A program made the translations under genes and the position numbers. Of a stretch of 64,000 nucleotides of DNA, positions 56,036 to 64,000 are shown one piece after another. The stretch lies in assembly GCF_019635455.1 (NCBI RefSeq), contig NZ_JAHBZJ010000001.1, positions 186,001-250,000 of the forward strand, given 5' to 3'. Source of the stretch: Sphingomonas sp. GTDB lineage: Bacteria; Pseudomonadota; Alphaproteobacteria; Sphingomonadales; Sphingomonadaceae. The notes beneath the pieces were generated by a model. The model was given only the letters and a program-made list of their open reading frames with translations, searched no databases and was not told the DNA's origin. Numbering within the stretch: position 1 is the stretch's first letter; each line of letters opens with the position of its first letter.

Positions 56036-57327
56036 CGACGATCCTGGCGCCCCCCGCCCCGCCCGAGGCCGATGCCGGCCGCCGCAACATGGCCCTGTTG
56101 ACGCAGTTGCGCTGGCTCGCGGTCGGCGGCCAGCTGGTAACCGTCGGTGTCGTCCATTTCGGGCTGGGGATCGACCTTCCGCTGCTCCAGCTGCTGATGT
56201 CGATCGCGACCCTCGCCGCGCTCAACATCGCCAGCCACATGCTGATTGCCAGCGGCATGCATTTCACCAACGGCGCGCTGACCGCCGCGTTGTTGTTCGA
56301 CGTGGTGGCGCTGACCGTTCAGCTGCACCTGTCGGGCGGCATCACCAATCCGTTCGCGGCCTTGTTCCTGCTTCACGTCGTGCTGGGTGCGGTGCTGTTG
56401 CGCGCGTCATCGGCATGGGGGATCGTCGCGGCGACGCTGGTCGCACTCGCGCTGCTGACGATCGCGCCGCGGCCGCTCGCGCTGCCGCCCGGCATGGATC
56501 CGGCGACACTCGACCTGGTCGGCGGGCTGATCTGCTTCGTACTGGTGGCGGTGCTGCTGGTGGTGTTCATCACCCGCATCGCCGGCAATCTCAGCCAGCG
56601 CGACGCCGCGCTCGCCGCGATCCGCCAGCGCGCGGCGGAGGAGGATCATATCGTCCGCATGGGTCTGCTCGCCTCCGGCGCGGCGCATGAACTCGGCACG
56701 CCGCTCGCCTCGCTCGCGGTGCTGATCGGTGATTGGCGCGGCGACGCCACGCTCGCGAAAATTGCCGAGTTGCAGGACGACCTGGCGGACATGGACGCGG
56801 CGGTGCGCCGGTGCAAGGCGATCGTGAGCGGTATCCTGATGTCCGCCGGCGAAGCACGCGGCGTCGCCCCCGAAGTGACCAGCATGCGCGCCTTCCTCAC
56901 CGACATCCTCTCGGCATGGCGCCAGGGCGGGCCGCCCGACGCGCTCTATTTCGACGACCGGTTCGGCGACGACGTCGCGATCGTCGCCGATCCCGCGCTG
57001 CGTCAGGTGATCGCGAACGTCATCGACAATGCGGTCGAGGTATCGCCCGAATGGGTCGCGGTGACCGCCGCGCGGGAAGGCGACCGGCTGGTCCTGGAAA
57101 TCGCGGACGACGGCCCGGGCTTCGACCCCGGCATGCTCGACGATTTCGGGCGCCCCTATCGCAGCACGAAGGGGCGGGCCGGCGGCGGCCTGGGCCTGTT
57201 TCTCCTCGTCAACGTCCTGCGCAAGCTGGGTGGCACCGCCAGCGCCGCAAACCGCGCCGGCGGCGGCGCACTGGTGCGGATCGACCTGCCGCTCGACGCG
57301 CTGGCATGGCGCGGAGAGGCGGCATGA
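56032..57327 (+). CDS. regB: RegB/PrrB/ActS-type redox sensor histidine kinase
   Basis: The start is GTG 56032 (GTGA overlap with SURF1), giving 431 residues. Six membrane helices cover about 20-190. The ubiquinone-responsive motif GGITNPF is at 102-108 and follows helix 3. The phosphoacceptor is His219 in ASGAAHELGTPLASL. The redox-active cysteine position is Cys261 in RRCKAIV. The ATPase boxes are VIDNAVEVS, ADDGPGF and GGLGLFLLVN. All hallmark sensing residues of RegB are present, so the kinase likely reads quinone or redox state. Confidence 0.93.
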   Translation: MTTILAPPAPPEADAGRRNMALLTQLRWLAVGGQLVTVGVVHFGLGIDLPLLQLLMSIATLAALNIASHMLIASGMHFTNGALTAALLFDVVALTVQLHLSGGITNPFAALFLLHVVLGAVLLRASSAWGIVAATLVALALLTIAPRPLALPPGMDPATLDLVGGLICFVLVAVLLVVFITRIAGNLSQRDAALAAIRQRAAEEDHIVRMGLLASGAAHELGTPLASLAVLIGDWRGDATLAKIAELQDDLADMDAAVRRCKAIVSGILMSAGEARGVAPEVTSMRAFLTDILSAWRQGGPPDALYFDDRFGDDVAIVADPALRQVIANVIDNAVEVSPEWVAVTAAREGDRLVLEIADDGPGFDPGMLDDFGRPYRSTKGRAGGGLGLFLLVNVLRKLGGTASAANRAGGGALVRIDLPLDALAWRGEAA

Positions 57328-57854
57328 GCGATCGGCTGCTCGTCATCGTCGAGGACGATCCCGATTTCGCCCGCACGCTGCGTCGCTCGTTCGAACGGCG
57401 GGGCTATGCCGTGATCGGGACCGACAGCCATGACGGCCTCGTCGCGCTGCTCGCGGGGCATCGACCGGGCTTCGCCGTGGTCGATCTGAAGCTGCACGGC
57501 GCGTCGGGTCTCGCCTGCGTCCAGACGCTGCGCGCCAGCGATCCGGCGATGAAGATCGTCGTCCTGACCGGTTTCGCCAGCATCGCCACCGCAGTCGAGG
57601 CGATCAAGCTGGGCGCCTCGCACTATCTCGCCAAGCCTTCGAACACCGACGATATCGAGGCTGCGTTCGCGCGTGCGAGCGGCGATATCGACGCGCCGGT
57701 GGATGGCCGAACCTCGTCCATCAAGACGGTGGAGTGGGAGCATATTCACCAGACGCTGGTGGAGACCGATTTCAACATTTCGGAAGCCGCCCGCCGGCTG
57801 GGCATGCACCGCCGCACCCTTGCCCGAAAGCTGGAGAAGCGCCCGGTGCGCTAA
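57324..57854 (+). CDS. regA: RegA/PrrA/ActR-type response regulator
   Basis: The 176-residue regulator overlaps regB by ATGA. The receiver has acidic Asp11/Asp12, phosphorylated Asp54 (VVDLKLHGASG), a threonine in VVLTGFASIATAV and Lys in LAKPSN. The Fis-like helix-turn-helix is ETDFNISEAARRLGMHRRTLARKL near 148-171, as in RegA. RegA controls respiration, carbon and nitrogen genes in many alphaproteobacteria. The stop overlaps that of the convergent comEC gene by three bases. Confidence 0.94.
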   Translation: MSDRLLVIVEDDPDFARTLRRSFERRGYAVIGTDSHDGLVALLAGHRPGFAVVDLKLHGASGLACVQTLRASDPAMKIVVLTGFASIATAVEAIKLGASHYLAKPSNTDDIEAAFARASGDIDAPVDGRTSSIKTVEWEHIHQTLVETDFNISEAARRLGMHRRTLARKLEKRPVR

Positions 57855-59998
57855 TGCCGGGCGGGGCGCGGTGGCACGACGGTTTCGGGGTGCAACCAGG
57901 GGTGATCGGCACCCGGACGCCGCACCGCCCGCACCGTGCCGCGCTCCAGCGAGATCGCCACGCCGCCCGTCCGTGCGAGCGTCGCCCGGTCAAGTTTCAG
58001 CCAGCGCGGCGCGCATCCGGGCGGCAACCGCCGGTCCGCGACGACGATATCGACCGAGCGGCACAGCGCCATCATCTGCGCCCACGGCACCAGATAGGAA
58101 CTGCGCGTCGCCGCGATCCGCCAGCGACGCCCCCCACGCCCGGTTTCGATCAGGCACATGTCCGCGCTGCACGACACGCCACGCTGCGCCGAAAGCGCCG
58201 GCAGTTCGGCGTCGATCCCGCCATTTTCCGCCATCATGTCGCGTACATAATCGCCCGCCCGGTCGCGCAGCAGCGCCATCTCGCCGCCGGGCATACGCAG
58301 CGCCAGATGCCGTCCGTCACCGGTCACCATCAGGTCCGGCGCCGGGGTCGCCAGCGCCCAGGCCGCGCCGATCAGGATCGGCACCGCGCCGGCCCAGCGC
58401 ACGCGCGTCCGCCACAAGGCGATCCACAATCCCCCCGCCACCATCGTCGCATAGGCCCCGCCCGGCATCGCCGGCAACATCGCCAGCGCGCCGGGCGCCT
58501 CCGCCGCGCGATGCGCGACCCATAGCAGCAGGTGCAGCCCCTGCCCCGCGATCCACCAGAATGGCGCCCCGATGCCAAGCGCGTCGAACGCCAGCCCCGC
58601 CGCCTCGAACGGCATCACCACGAACGTGGTCAGCGGAATCGCGACGATATTGGCGAGCGCGCCATACAGGCCCGATTTGTGGAAATGATACAGCGCGATC
58701 GGGGTAAGTGCGATCTCGACCACAAGCCCTGTCAGCAACAGCGATGCGCCGCCCCGCGCCACCCGCCATCCCCATCCCTCATCGCGCCGCTCAAACCATC
58801 CGCGCACGCTGCGGCTCTCATGCAGCGCGACGATCGCGGTGACGGCGGCGAAGCTCATCTGGAAACTCGGCCCCATCAGCGACTCGGGCCATAGCAGCAG
58901 CACGACGAGCGCGCCGAATGCGATCAGCCGCAGCGTGATCGCCTCCCGCCCCAGCATCATCGCGGCGAGCACCATCATCGCGGCGATGCACGACCGGACG
59001 GTCGGCACCTCCGCGCCGGTCAACAACGTGTAACCGACCGCCGCCGCGCCCGCCGCCCCCGCCGCGATCACCGGCAGCGGCCAGCGCAGCGCGAGTGTCG
59101 GGCTGAGCGCCAGCAGGCGCAGCACGATCAGCATCGTCGCGCCGACCACCGCCGTCACATGCAACCCGCTGACCGACAGCAGGTGCGCCAGGCCCGACCG
59201 GCGCAGCGCCTCGGCATCCGCCTCACCGATCGCGCCGCGATCGCCGGTCGCCAGCGCCGCCGCGATGCCGCCCGCGCTTCCCGCGATGCGCGACTGGACA
59301 TGGGCGGTCAGCCGCTCACGCACGCCGCTGCGCGGCGCGCCCGCCGCCAGGATTTCGACCGGCGCAAACCCACGCCCGGTCGCGCCCAGCCGGTCGAACC
59401 ACGCCGCCCGTTCGAAATCATAGGCGCCGGGAATCGCCGGGGGCGCCGGCGGCATCAGCCGCGCGCGCACCGCGATGCGCGCGCCACGGGTCAGCCCCGC
59501 CGGGACGTCCTTTATCGCCAGATTGACGCGCACATGCGAAGGCAGCTTCACGTCCGGATCGGTCGCGATCCGCACCCGCACCAGATCGCGCGCAGGCAGC
59601 GGTTCGACCCGTTCGACCCGGCCGACGATCCGCGTCACCACCGCCCGGGCGAGCACCGGCGCCTCCATCCGCTCCGCACGCACCCATGCCAGGCCGCACC
59701 CCAGCGCGAGCAGCGTCGCGCCGATCGTCACGCAGCGCCCCGCGCGTCCGCCCCGTCCCATCGCGATCGCCACAATCGCGAGCGCCAGCGCCGCCAGAAT
59801 GGCCGCGCTCCACCGCCGGGCATCAGGCAACGCGAACCACAGCGCGACGCCGGTTCCCAACAGCACCGGCGCCCACAGGAACAACTGGCCGCGCTCGATC
59901 TCCAGCCATCGCTCCAGCCGCGCGGCGACACGCCATTCGCCCGCGATTTGAAGCGGACGAAACCCCGTGCTACGGGCGCTCGCGGCTGTACTGGCCAT
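57851..59998 (-). CDS. comEC: ComEC/Rec2-family membrane protein
   Basis: The 715-residue protein has an N-terminal OB-like region (about 110-190), then the competence channel with DUF4131-like start, [15 protein letters not shown] near 270-284 and many helices to about 560. [20 protein letters not shown] is typical. The C-terminal metallo-beta-lactamase-like part is short and lacks a clear HxHxDH motif, with cysteine-rich CSADMCLIE instead. It may import DNA strands, but this is uncertain. The frame start is 28 bases from gltX; an internal GTG at 59929 is also possible. Confidence 0.9.
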   Translation of the reverse strand: MASTAASARSTGFRPLQIAGEWRVAARLERWLEIERGQLFLWAPVLLGTGVALWFALPDARRWSAAILAALALAIVAIAMGRGGRAGRCVTIGATLLALGCGLAWVRAERMEAPVLARAVVTRIVGRVERVEPLPARDLVRVRIATDPDVKLPSHVRVNLAIKDVPAGLTRGARIAVRARLMPPAPPAIPGAYDFERAAWFDRLGATGRGFAPVEILAAGAPRSGVRERLTAHVQSRIAGSAGGIAAALATGDRGAIGEADAEALRRSGLAHLLSVSGLHVTAVVGATMLIVLRLLALSPTLALRWPLPVIAAGAAGAAAVGYTLLTGAEVPTVRSCIAAMMVLAAMMLGREAITLRLIAFGALVVLLLWPESLMGPSFQMSFAAVTAIVALHESRSVRGWFERRDEGWGWRVARGGASLLLTGLVVEIALTPIALYHFHKSGLYGALANIVAIPLTTFVVMPFEAAGLAFDALGIGAPFWWIAGQGLHLLLWVAHRAAEAPGALAMLPAMPGGAYATMVAGGLWIALWRTRVRWAGAVPILIGAAWALATPAPDLMVTGDGRHLALRMPGGEMALLRDRAGDYVRDMMAENGGIDAELPALSAQRGVSCSADMCLIETGRGGRRWRIAATRSSYLVPWAQMMALCRSVDIVVADRRLPPGCAPRWLKLDRATLARTGGVAISLERGTVRAVRRPGADHPWLHPETVVPPRPARH

Positions 59999-60026
59999 CG
60001 ATCACATCTCTTGGGAGCATGCGCGG

Positions 60027-61484
60027 TTGAGCGCAACATCTGAAGCCCCTTCGGGCGCCGCCATCGTCACGCGCTTTGCGCCCTCGCCGACCGGTTTCCT
60101 GCACATCGGCGGCGCGCGCACGGCGCTGTTCAACTGGCTGTTCGCGCGCCATCATGGCGGCACGTTCCTGCTGCGGATCGAGGATACCGATCGCGTCCGC
60201 TCGACCGAGCCGGCGATCGCGGCGATCCTTGACGGCATGCGGTGGCTCGGCCTCGATTGGGACGGCGACGCCGTCTATCAGTTCGCCCGCGCCGATCGCC
60301 ATGCAGAAGTCGCGCACGCGATGCTGGCCAGCGGCCACGCCTATCGCTGCTGGATGACCCAGGACGAGATCGCGGCGCAGCGCGAGGTGGCGCAGGCGGC
60401 GAAGCAGCCCTATCGCATCCGCAGCCCCTGGCGCGACCGCACCGATGGCCCGCTCGATCAACCCCATGTCGTGCGCATCCGCGCCGAACGTGAAGGCGCG
60501 ACGACGATCCACGACCTGGTCCAGGGCGAAGTGACGGTGCAGAATGCCGAGCTGGACGACATGGTCCTGCTGCGGTCGGACGGCACCCCGACCTATATGC
60601 TCGCGGTGGTCGTCGATGATCGCGACATGGGCGTAACCCACGTCATCCGCGGCGACGATCACCTCAACAACGCCTTCCGCCAGCTGACGATTATCCGCGC
60701 AATGGCCGCGATCGAGGGGGGCTGGCCCGAGCCGGTCTACGCGCATATTCCGCTGATCCATGGCGCCGACGGGGCGAAACTGTCGAAGCGGCACGGCGCG
60801 CTTGGCGTCGATTCCTATCGCGACGAGCTGGGCGTGCTGCCCGAAGCGCTGTTCAACCACCTGCTGCGGCTGGGCTGGGGCCATGGCGATGCCGAGATCA
60901 TCGACCGCGAACAGGCGATCGAATGGTTCACGCTCGAGGGGGTCGGCAAGTCGCCCTCGCGGTTCGATCTCAAGAAGCTCGACAGCCTGAACGGCCATTA
61001 TATCCGCGCCGCCGACGATGCCCGACTCGCACGGCTCGCGGCTGGGTTCCTGCCGTTCGAGGCGCGCGCGGATCAGGTCGATCTTTTGCAACGCAGCATG
61101 CCCGCGCTCAAGCCGCGCGCGGCGAATCTCCTTGAGATCGCGGATGGGGCGGGCTTTCTGTTTCGCACCCGCCCGCTCGAAATGGACGCGGATGCACAAG
61201 CTCTGCTAGAGGGTCCGGCACGCGGGCTTCTGGCCCAGTTGCACACCGCGCTTGACGCGGTCGCGGACTGGAATACGGAAGCACTCGAACATGCGGTACG
61301 CCAGGTGGCGGAGGCTGCGGGAGTGAAACTGGGTGCGGTCGCGCAGCCGCTTCGTGCGGCGCTGACCGGGCGACGGACCTCCCCCGGCATCTTCGACGTC
61401 CTCGCCCTGTTGGGCCGGGAGGAAAGCCTCGGGCGGATCGCGGATCGGATGACGGCCTCCCCGGGCGATGACACGGACGGCTGA
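60027..61484 (+). CDS. gltX: Glutamyl-tRNA synthetase
   Basis: The start is TTG 60027 with GGGAG nine bases upstream, giving 485 residues. The HIGH motif is in [19 protein letters not shown] at 16-34, and KLSKR is at 251-255. [11 protein letters not shown] and [13 protein letters not shown] are conserved. The C-terminal anticodon-binding part ends with [21 protein letters not shown]. It charges tRNA-Glu; since many alphaproteobacteria lack GlnRS, it may also mischarge tRNA-Gln. It is divergent from comEC, followed by gltA. Confidence 0.96.
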   Translation: MSATSEAPSGAAIVTRFAPSPTGFLHIGGARTALFNWLFARHHGGTFLLRIEDTDRVRSTEPAIAAILDGMRWLGLDWDGDAVYQFARADRHAEVAHAMLASGHAYRCWMTQDEIAAQREVAQAAKQPYRIRSPWRDRTDGPLDQPHVVRIRAEREGATTIHDLVQGEVTVQNAELDDMVLLRSDGTPTYMLAVVVDDRDMGVTHVIRGDDHLNNAFRQLTIIRAMAAIEGGWPEPVYAHIPLIHGADGAKLSKRHGALGVDSYRDELGVLPEALFNHLLRLGWGHGDAEIIDREQAIEWFTLEGVGKSPSRFDLKKLDSLNGHYIRAADDARLARLAAGFLPFEARADQVDLLQRSMPALKPRAANLLEIADGAGFLFRTRPLEMDADAQALLEGPARGLLAQLHTALDAVADWNTEALEHAVRQVAEAAGVKLGAVAQPLRAALTGRRTSPGIFDVLALLGREESLGRIADRMTASPGDDTDG

Positions 61485-61500
61485 AGGAAAGGAACTGACG

Positions 61501-62775
61501 ATGACCGACGGCACTCTCAAACTGGGCGACAAGGATTACCCGGTCAGACAGGGGAGCGTGGGACCCGAGGTCGTTGATATCCGCAAATTCTATGGCCAGT
61601 CGGGGATGTTCACCTACGATCCCGGCTTCACCTCCACCGCCTCGTGCGAGAGCGGCCTGACCTATATCGACGGCGATCAGGGCATCCTGCTCCACCGCGG
61701 CTATCCGATCGACCAGCTTGCCGAACAGTCCAGCTTCATGGAGGTCGCCTACCTCCTGCTGAACCACGAACTGCCGAGCAAGGATGAGCTGGACAAGTTC
61801 ATCTGGACGATCAGCCGTCACACCATGGTGCATGAACAGCTCGCGACTTTCTATCGCGGGTTCCGCCGCGACGCGCATCCGATGGCGATCATGTGCGGCG
61901 TCGTCGGCGCGCTGTCCGCCTTCTATCACGATTCGACCGACATCGCCGATCCGGAGCAGCGCAAGATCGCGTCGCACCGCCTGATCGCGAAGATGCCGAC
62001 GATCGCCGCGATGGCGTATAAGTACAGCGTCGGCCAGCCCTTCCTCTACCCGGACAACAAGCTGAGCTACACCGCGAATTTCATGCGGATGACCTTCGGC
62101 GTTCCGGCCGAGGAATATGAGATCGATCCGGTCGTGGTCGATGCGATGGACAAGATCTTCATCCTCCACGCCGATCACGAACAGAATGCATCGACATCGA
62201 CCGTGCGTCTCGCCGGGTCGTCGGGCGCCAACCCGTTCGCGTGCATCGCCGCGGGCATCGCGTGCCTGTGGGGTCCCGCGCATGGCGGCGCGAACGAGGC
62301 CGCGCTCAACATGCTGCGTGAGATCGGCCGGCCTGAGCGGATCCCGGAATATATCGCCCGCGCAAAGAACAAGGACGACCCGTTCCGCCTGATGGGCTTT
62401 GGCCATCGCGTGTACAAGAATTTCGACCCGCGCGCGAAGGTGCTGTCGAAGGCGGCGACCGACGTTCTCGACAAGCTGGGGATCAGCGATCCGGTGCTCG
62501 ACACCGCGCGCGAACTCGAACAGCTGGCGCTCAAGGACGATTATTTCATCGAGAAGAAGCTGTATCCGAACGTCGATTTCTATTCGGGCGTCATCCTGTC
62601 GGCGATCGGCTTCCCGACCACGATGTTCACCGTCCTCTTCGCGCTTGCCCGCACCGTCGGCTGGGTCGCGCAGTGGAACGAGATGATCAGCGATCCCGAT
62701 CAGAAAATCGGCCGCCCGCGTCAGCTCTACACCGGCCCGACGCAGCGCGATTACATCCCCGTCGCGAAGCGTTGA
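61501..62775 (+). CDS. gltA: Citrate synthase (type II)
   Basis: The start is ATG 61501 after GGAAAGGAACTGACG, giving 424 residues. Catalytic histidines and aspartate are in [27 protein letters not shown] and [16 protein letters not shown], matching His264, His305 and Asp362 of E. coli. [12 protein letters not shown] precedes them. It condenses oxaloacetate with acetyl-CoA. The N-terminal extension of about 50 residues is typical of the NADH-sensitive hexameric type. It lies 16 bases after gltX. Confidence 0.97.
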   Translation: MTDGTLKLGDKDYPVRQGSVGPEVVDIRKFYGQSGMFTYDPGFTSTASCESGLTYIDGDQGILLHRGYPIDQLAEQSSFMEVAYLLLNHELPSKDELDKFIWTISRHTMVHEQLATFYRGFRRDAHPMAIMCGVVGALSAFYHDSTDIADPEQRKIASHRLIAKMPTIAAMAYKYSVGQPFLYPDNKLSYTANFMRMTFGVPAEEYEIDPVVVDAMDKIFILHADHEQNASTSTVRLAGSSGANPFACIAAGIACLWGPAHGGANEAALNMLREIGRPERIPEYIARAKNKDDPFRLMGFGHRVYKNFDPRAKVLSKAATDVLDKLGISDPVLDTARELEQLALKDDYFIEKKLYPNVDFYSGVILSAIGFPTTMFTVLFALARTVGWVAQWNEMISDPDQKIGRPRQLYTGPTQRDYIPVAKR

Positions 62776-62784
62776 TCCGGGCGC

Positions 62785-62804
62785 ACCTTCCCTTCGGGGA
62801 AGGT
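62785..62804 (+). terminator. UUCG-tetraloop hairpin after gltA
   Basis: An eight-base perfect stem (62785-62792 with 62797-62804) is capped by TTCG, an exceptionally stable tetraloop. It begins nine bases after the gltA stop. No T-run follows, so it may act as an RNA 3'-end stabiliser or as a factor-dependent stop. The sequence resembles palindromes that recur between genes in sphingomonads. Confidence 0.6.
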
Positions 62805-63008
62805 GACCGGCCGGATCGCGTGCGCATGACGCACCGCGCGGCACCGCGCGCGAAACGCTTCGCGCCGGACATTCGACGCGCGTCGTGCGCCAGTATGCCG
62901 GCGGATGCCGCTTTGCTTGCGTCCGACGCCGCGATACAAGAGAGGCGACACGATCGGACGGGCGGAGAGCGAATCCTGTCTCTTTTCAGGCTTCTGGCGA
63001 ACTGACCG

Positions 63009-64000
63009 ATGGCTTCCGGGTATTTCACCTTTGACGCCTTCACGCTCGATTCCGGCGACCGACAGCTGCTGCGCGACGATCGCCCGGTCGATCTGAACGC
63101 GCGCTATTTCGACGCGCTGCTGTTGCTGGTTCGCGAGCGCGGCCGGCTGGTGACGAAGGATCGCTTTCATGCCGAGATCTGGCGGGGCATTCCCGTCACG
63201 GACGAGGCGTTGACGCAGTGCATCCGCACCCTGCGCCGTCAGCTCGGCGACGATGCGGCCCGACCGCGCTTCATCGAGACCGTACCGAAACACGGCTATC
63301 GCTTCATCGCCGATGTCGCGGCCGACGCCGGCATGGTCGCCGCGCCCGCGCCCCGTTCCCCGGAGCCTCCCGCCCCGGCCGAATCGCCGTGGCTGACCGC
63401 GCCGGCGCGTCGCTTCCTTCTGCTCGGCGGCGCGGGAATGCTGGGCGGCGCACTCGCCGGTGCCATTGGCGGCATCCTGTACGGCTTTGCCGCCGCGTCG
63501 CGGCTCGATGGCGGCGCGGGCGGGCTGTCGCTGCTGCTCGTCATCCTGATCGCCACGATCATGGTCGCGCTCATCGGCGGCGCAGGCGTGGCGTTCGGGA
63601 TCGCGGCGGGCGGGATCGCACGCGACGGCCTGCCGCGCTGGGCGGTACTCGGCGGCGCGCTGGGCGGGCTGTGGATCGGTGCGGTGGTGAAGCTGCTGGG
63701 GATGGACACGTTCAACCTGTTGCTCGGCCGCGCCCCCGCCGACATGACCGGCGCGGGCGAAGGGCTGATCCTGGGCGCGGCGACCGGCCTCGCCTTCTGG
63801 CTGGCGCAGGTGCGTGGCTGGTCGTTGCGGCGCGCGATGGCGGGCGCGGCGCTGATCGGCCTGGTCGCCAGCGCGCTCGTCATCGCGGCCGGCGGCCATT
63901 TGATGGCGGGCAGCATCGACCTGCTCGCGCGCGGCCTGCCCGAATCGCATATCCGCCTCGACGCGATCGGCGCGATGTTCGGCGAACGGGGGATCGGTCC
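63009..64000 (+). CDS. Truncated winged-helix membrane regulator (CadC/ToxR-like architecture)
   Basis: The frame opens at ATG 63009 (MASGYFTFDAFTLDSGDRQL) and runs off the right edge after 330 codons. The N-terminal 100 residues form an OmpR-type winged helix: LNARYFDALLLLVRERGRLV, DEALTQCIRTLRRQLGDD and FIETVPKHGYRFIADV. A Pro/Ala linker leads to a region with several glycine- and alanine-rich hydrophobic segments from about residue 137 (LLLGGAGMLGGALAGAIGGI) onward. Winged helix plus membrane region suggests a one-component membrane regulator. The C-terminal part and sensory role are not visible. Confidence 0.82.
   Translation, partial: MASGYFTFDAFTLDSGDRQLLRDDRPVDLNARYFDALLLLVRERGRLVTKDRFHAEIWRGIPVTDEALTQCIRTLRRQLGDDAARPRFIETVPKHGYRFIADVAADAGMVAAPAPRSPEPPAPAESPWLTAPARRFLLLGGAGMLGGALAGAIGGILYGFAAASRLDGGAGGLSLLLVILIATIMVALIGGAGVAFGIAAGGIARDGLPRWAVLGGALGGLWIGAVVKLLGMDTFNLLLGRAPADMTGAGEGLILGAATGLAFWLAQVRGWSLRRAMAGAALIGLVASALVIAAGGHLMAGSIDLLARGLPESHIRLDAIGAMFGERGIG

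Noticed and set aside
57851..59998. ComEC as evidence of a full natural-competence locus
   Set aside because: No other competence genes are nearby and the C-terminal hydrolase motif is not clear, so only the family call is made.

Overview
The window is high-GC DNA from an alphaproteobacterium, almost certainly a sphingomonad (Sphingomonas or a close relative). The grounds are codon use, a ChvI/ChvG-HprK-RapZ-PTS cassette, a RegB/RegA pair, an alphaproteobacterial SOS box (GTTC-N7-GTTC) in front of lexA, PEP-CTERM type small proteins, and the gene order trpG/trpD/trpC/moaC ... moeA/lexA ... comEC/gltX/gltA. It reads as chromosome. No tRNA, rRNA, CRISPR array, transposase, integrase or phage gene was recognised.

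Layout. 1-434: a short AT-richer stretch with a truncated gene and a 57-residue membrane peptide. 504-5305: recombination and RNA/protein quality genes on the minus strand (ruvA, ruvC, yebC, sspB), interleaved with plus-strand singletons. 5410-9854: a histidine operon (hisB, a YciI-like gene, hisH, hisA, hisF, two small exported peptides, hisE, a HIT protein). 9978-16999: an amino-acid permease, a PfkB-family kinase, an EI24-type membrane protein with a lipoprotein, queG and an ABC-2 exporter pair. 17169-23335: a CYP153-like cytochrome P450, an exported MsrB, a CHAP protein, an extensin-like protein, a Nudix hydrolase and several unknowns. 23381-29503: pckA divergent from chvI-chvG-hprK-rapZ-EIIA-HPr, a sensory/PTS regulatory unit. 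29500-36366: a TrmH-type methylase, cysS, dgkA and a secreted DUF1800/DUF1501 pair. 36525-41914: a hydroxyacid dehydrogenase, trpG, a ClC channel, trpD, trpC and moaC. 41993-48936: a PilZ protein, an oxidoreductase, a broken DUF1206 gene, a LytTR regulator divergent from a DUF2306 protein, a lipoprotein-form PCMT, moeA and lexA. 49052-57854: a GFA protein, an MHS transporter, then cyoABCD-surf1-regB-regA. 57851-64000: comEC, gltX, gltA and a truncated winged-helix membrane regulator.

How the genes work together. Genes within units are very tightly packed: four-base ATGA, GTGA or TTGA overlaps join most neighbours, and several starts are GTG or TTG. Three units have clear logic. The his operon covers the late steps of histidine synthesis. 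The chvIG-hprK-rapZ-PTS unit joins an envelope/pH sensor to a sugar-independent phosphorelay and faces the gluconeogenic gene pckA. The cyo unit joins a bo3-type quinol oxidase to a SURF1 assembly factor and a redox sensor pair that plausibly controls it.

Limits. All assignments come from reading sequence and remembered family motifs. No search, alignment score or structure prediction was run. Start codons chosen inside longer reading frames rest on ribosome-binding sites and family length.
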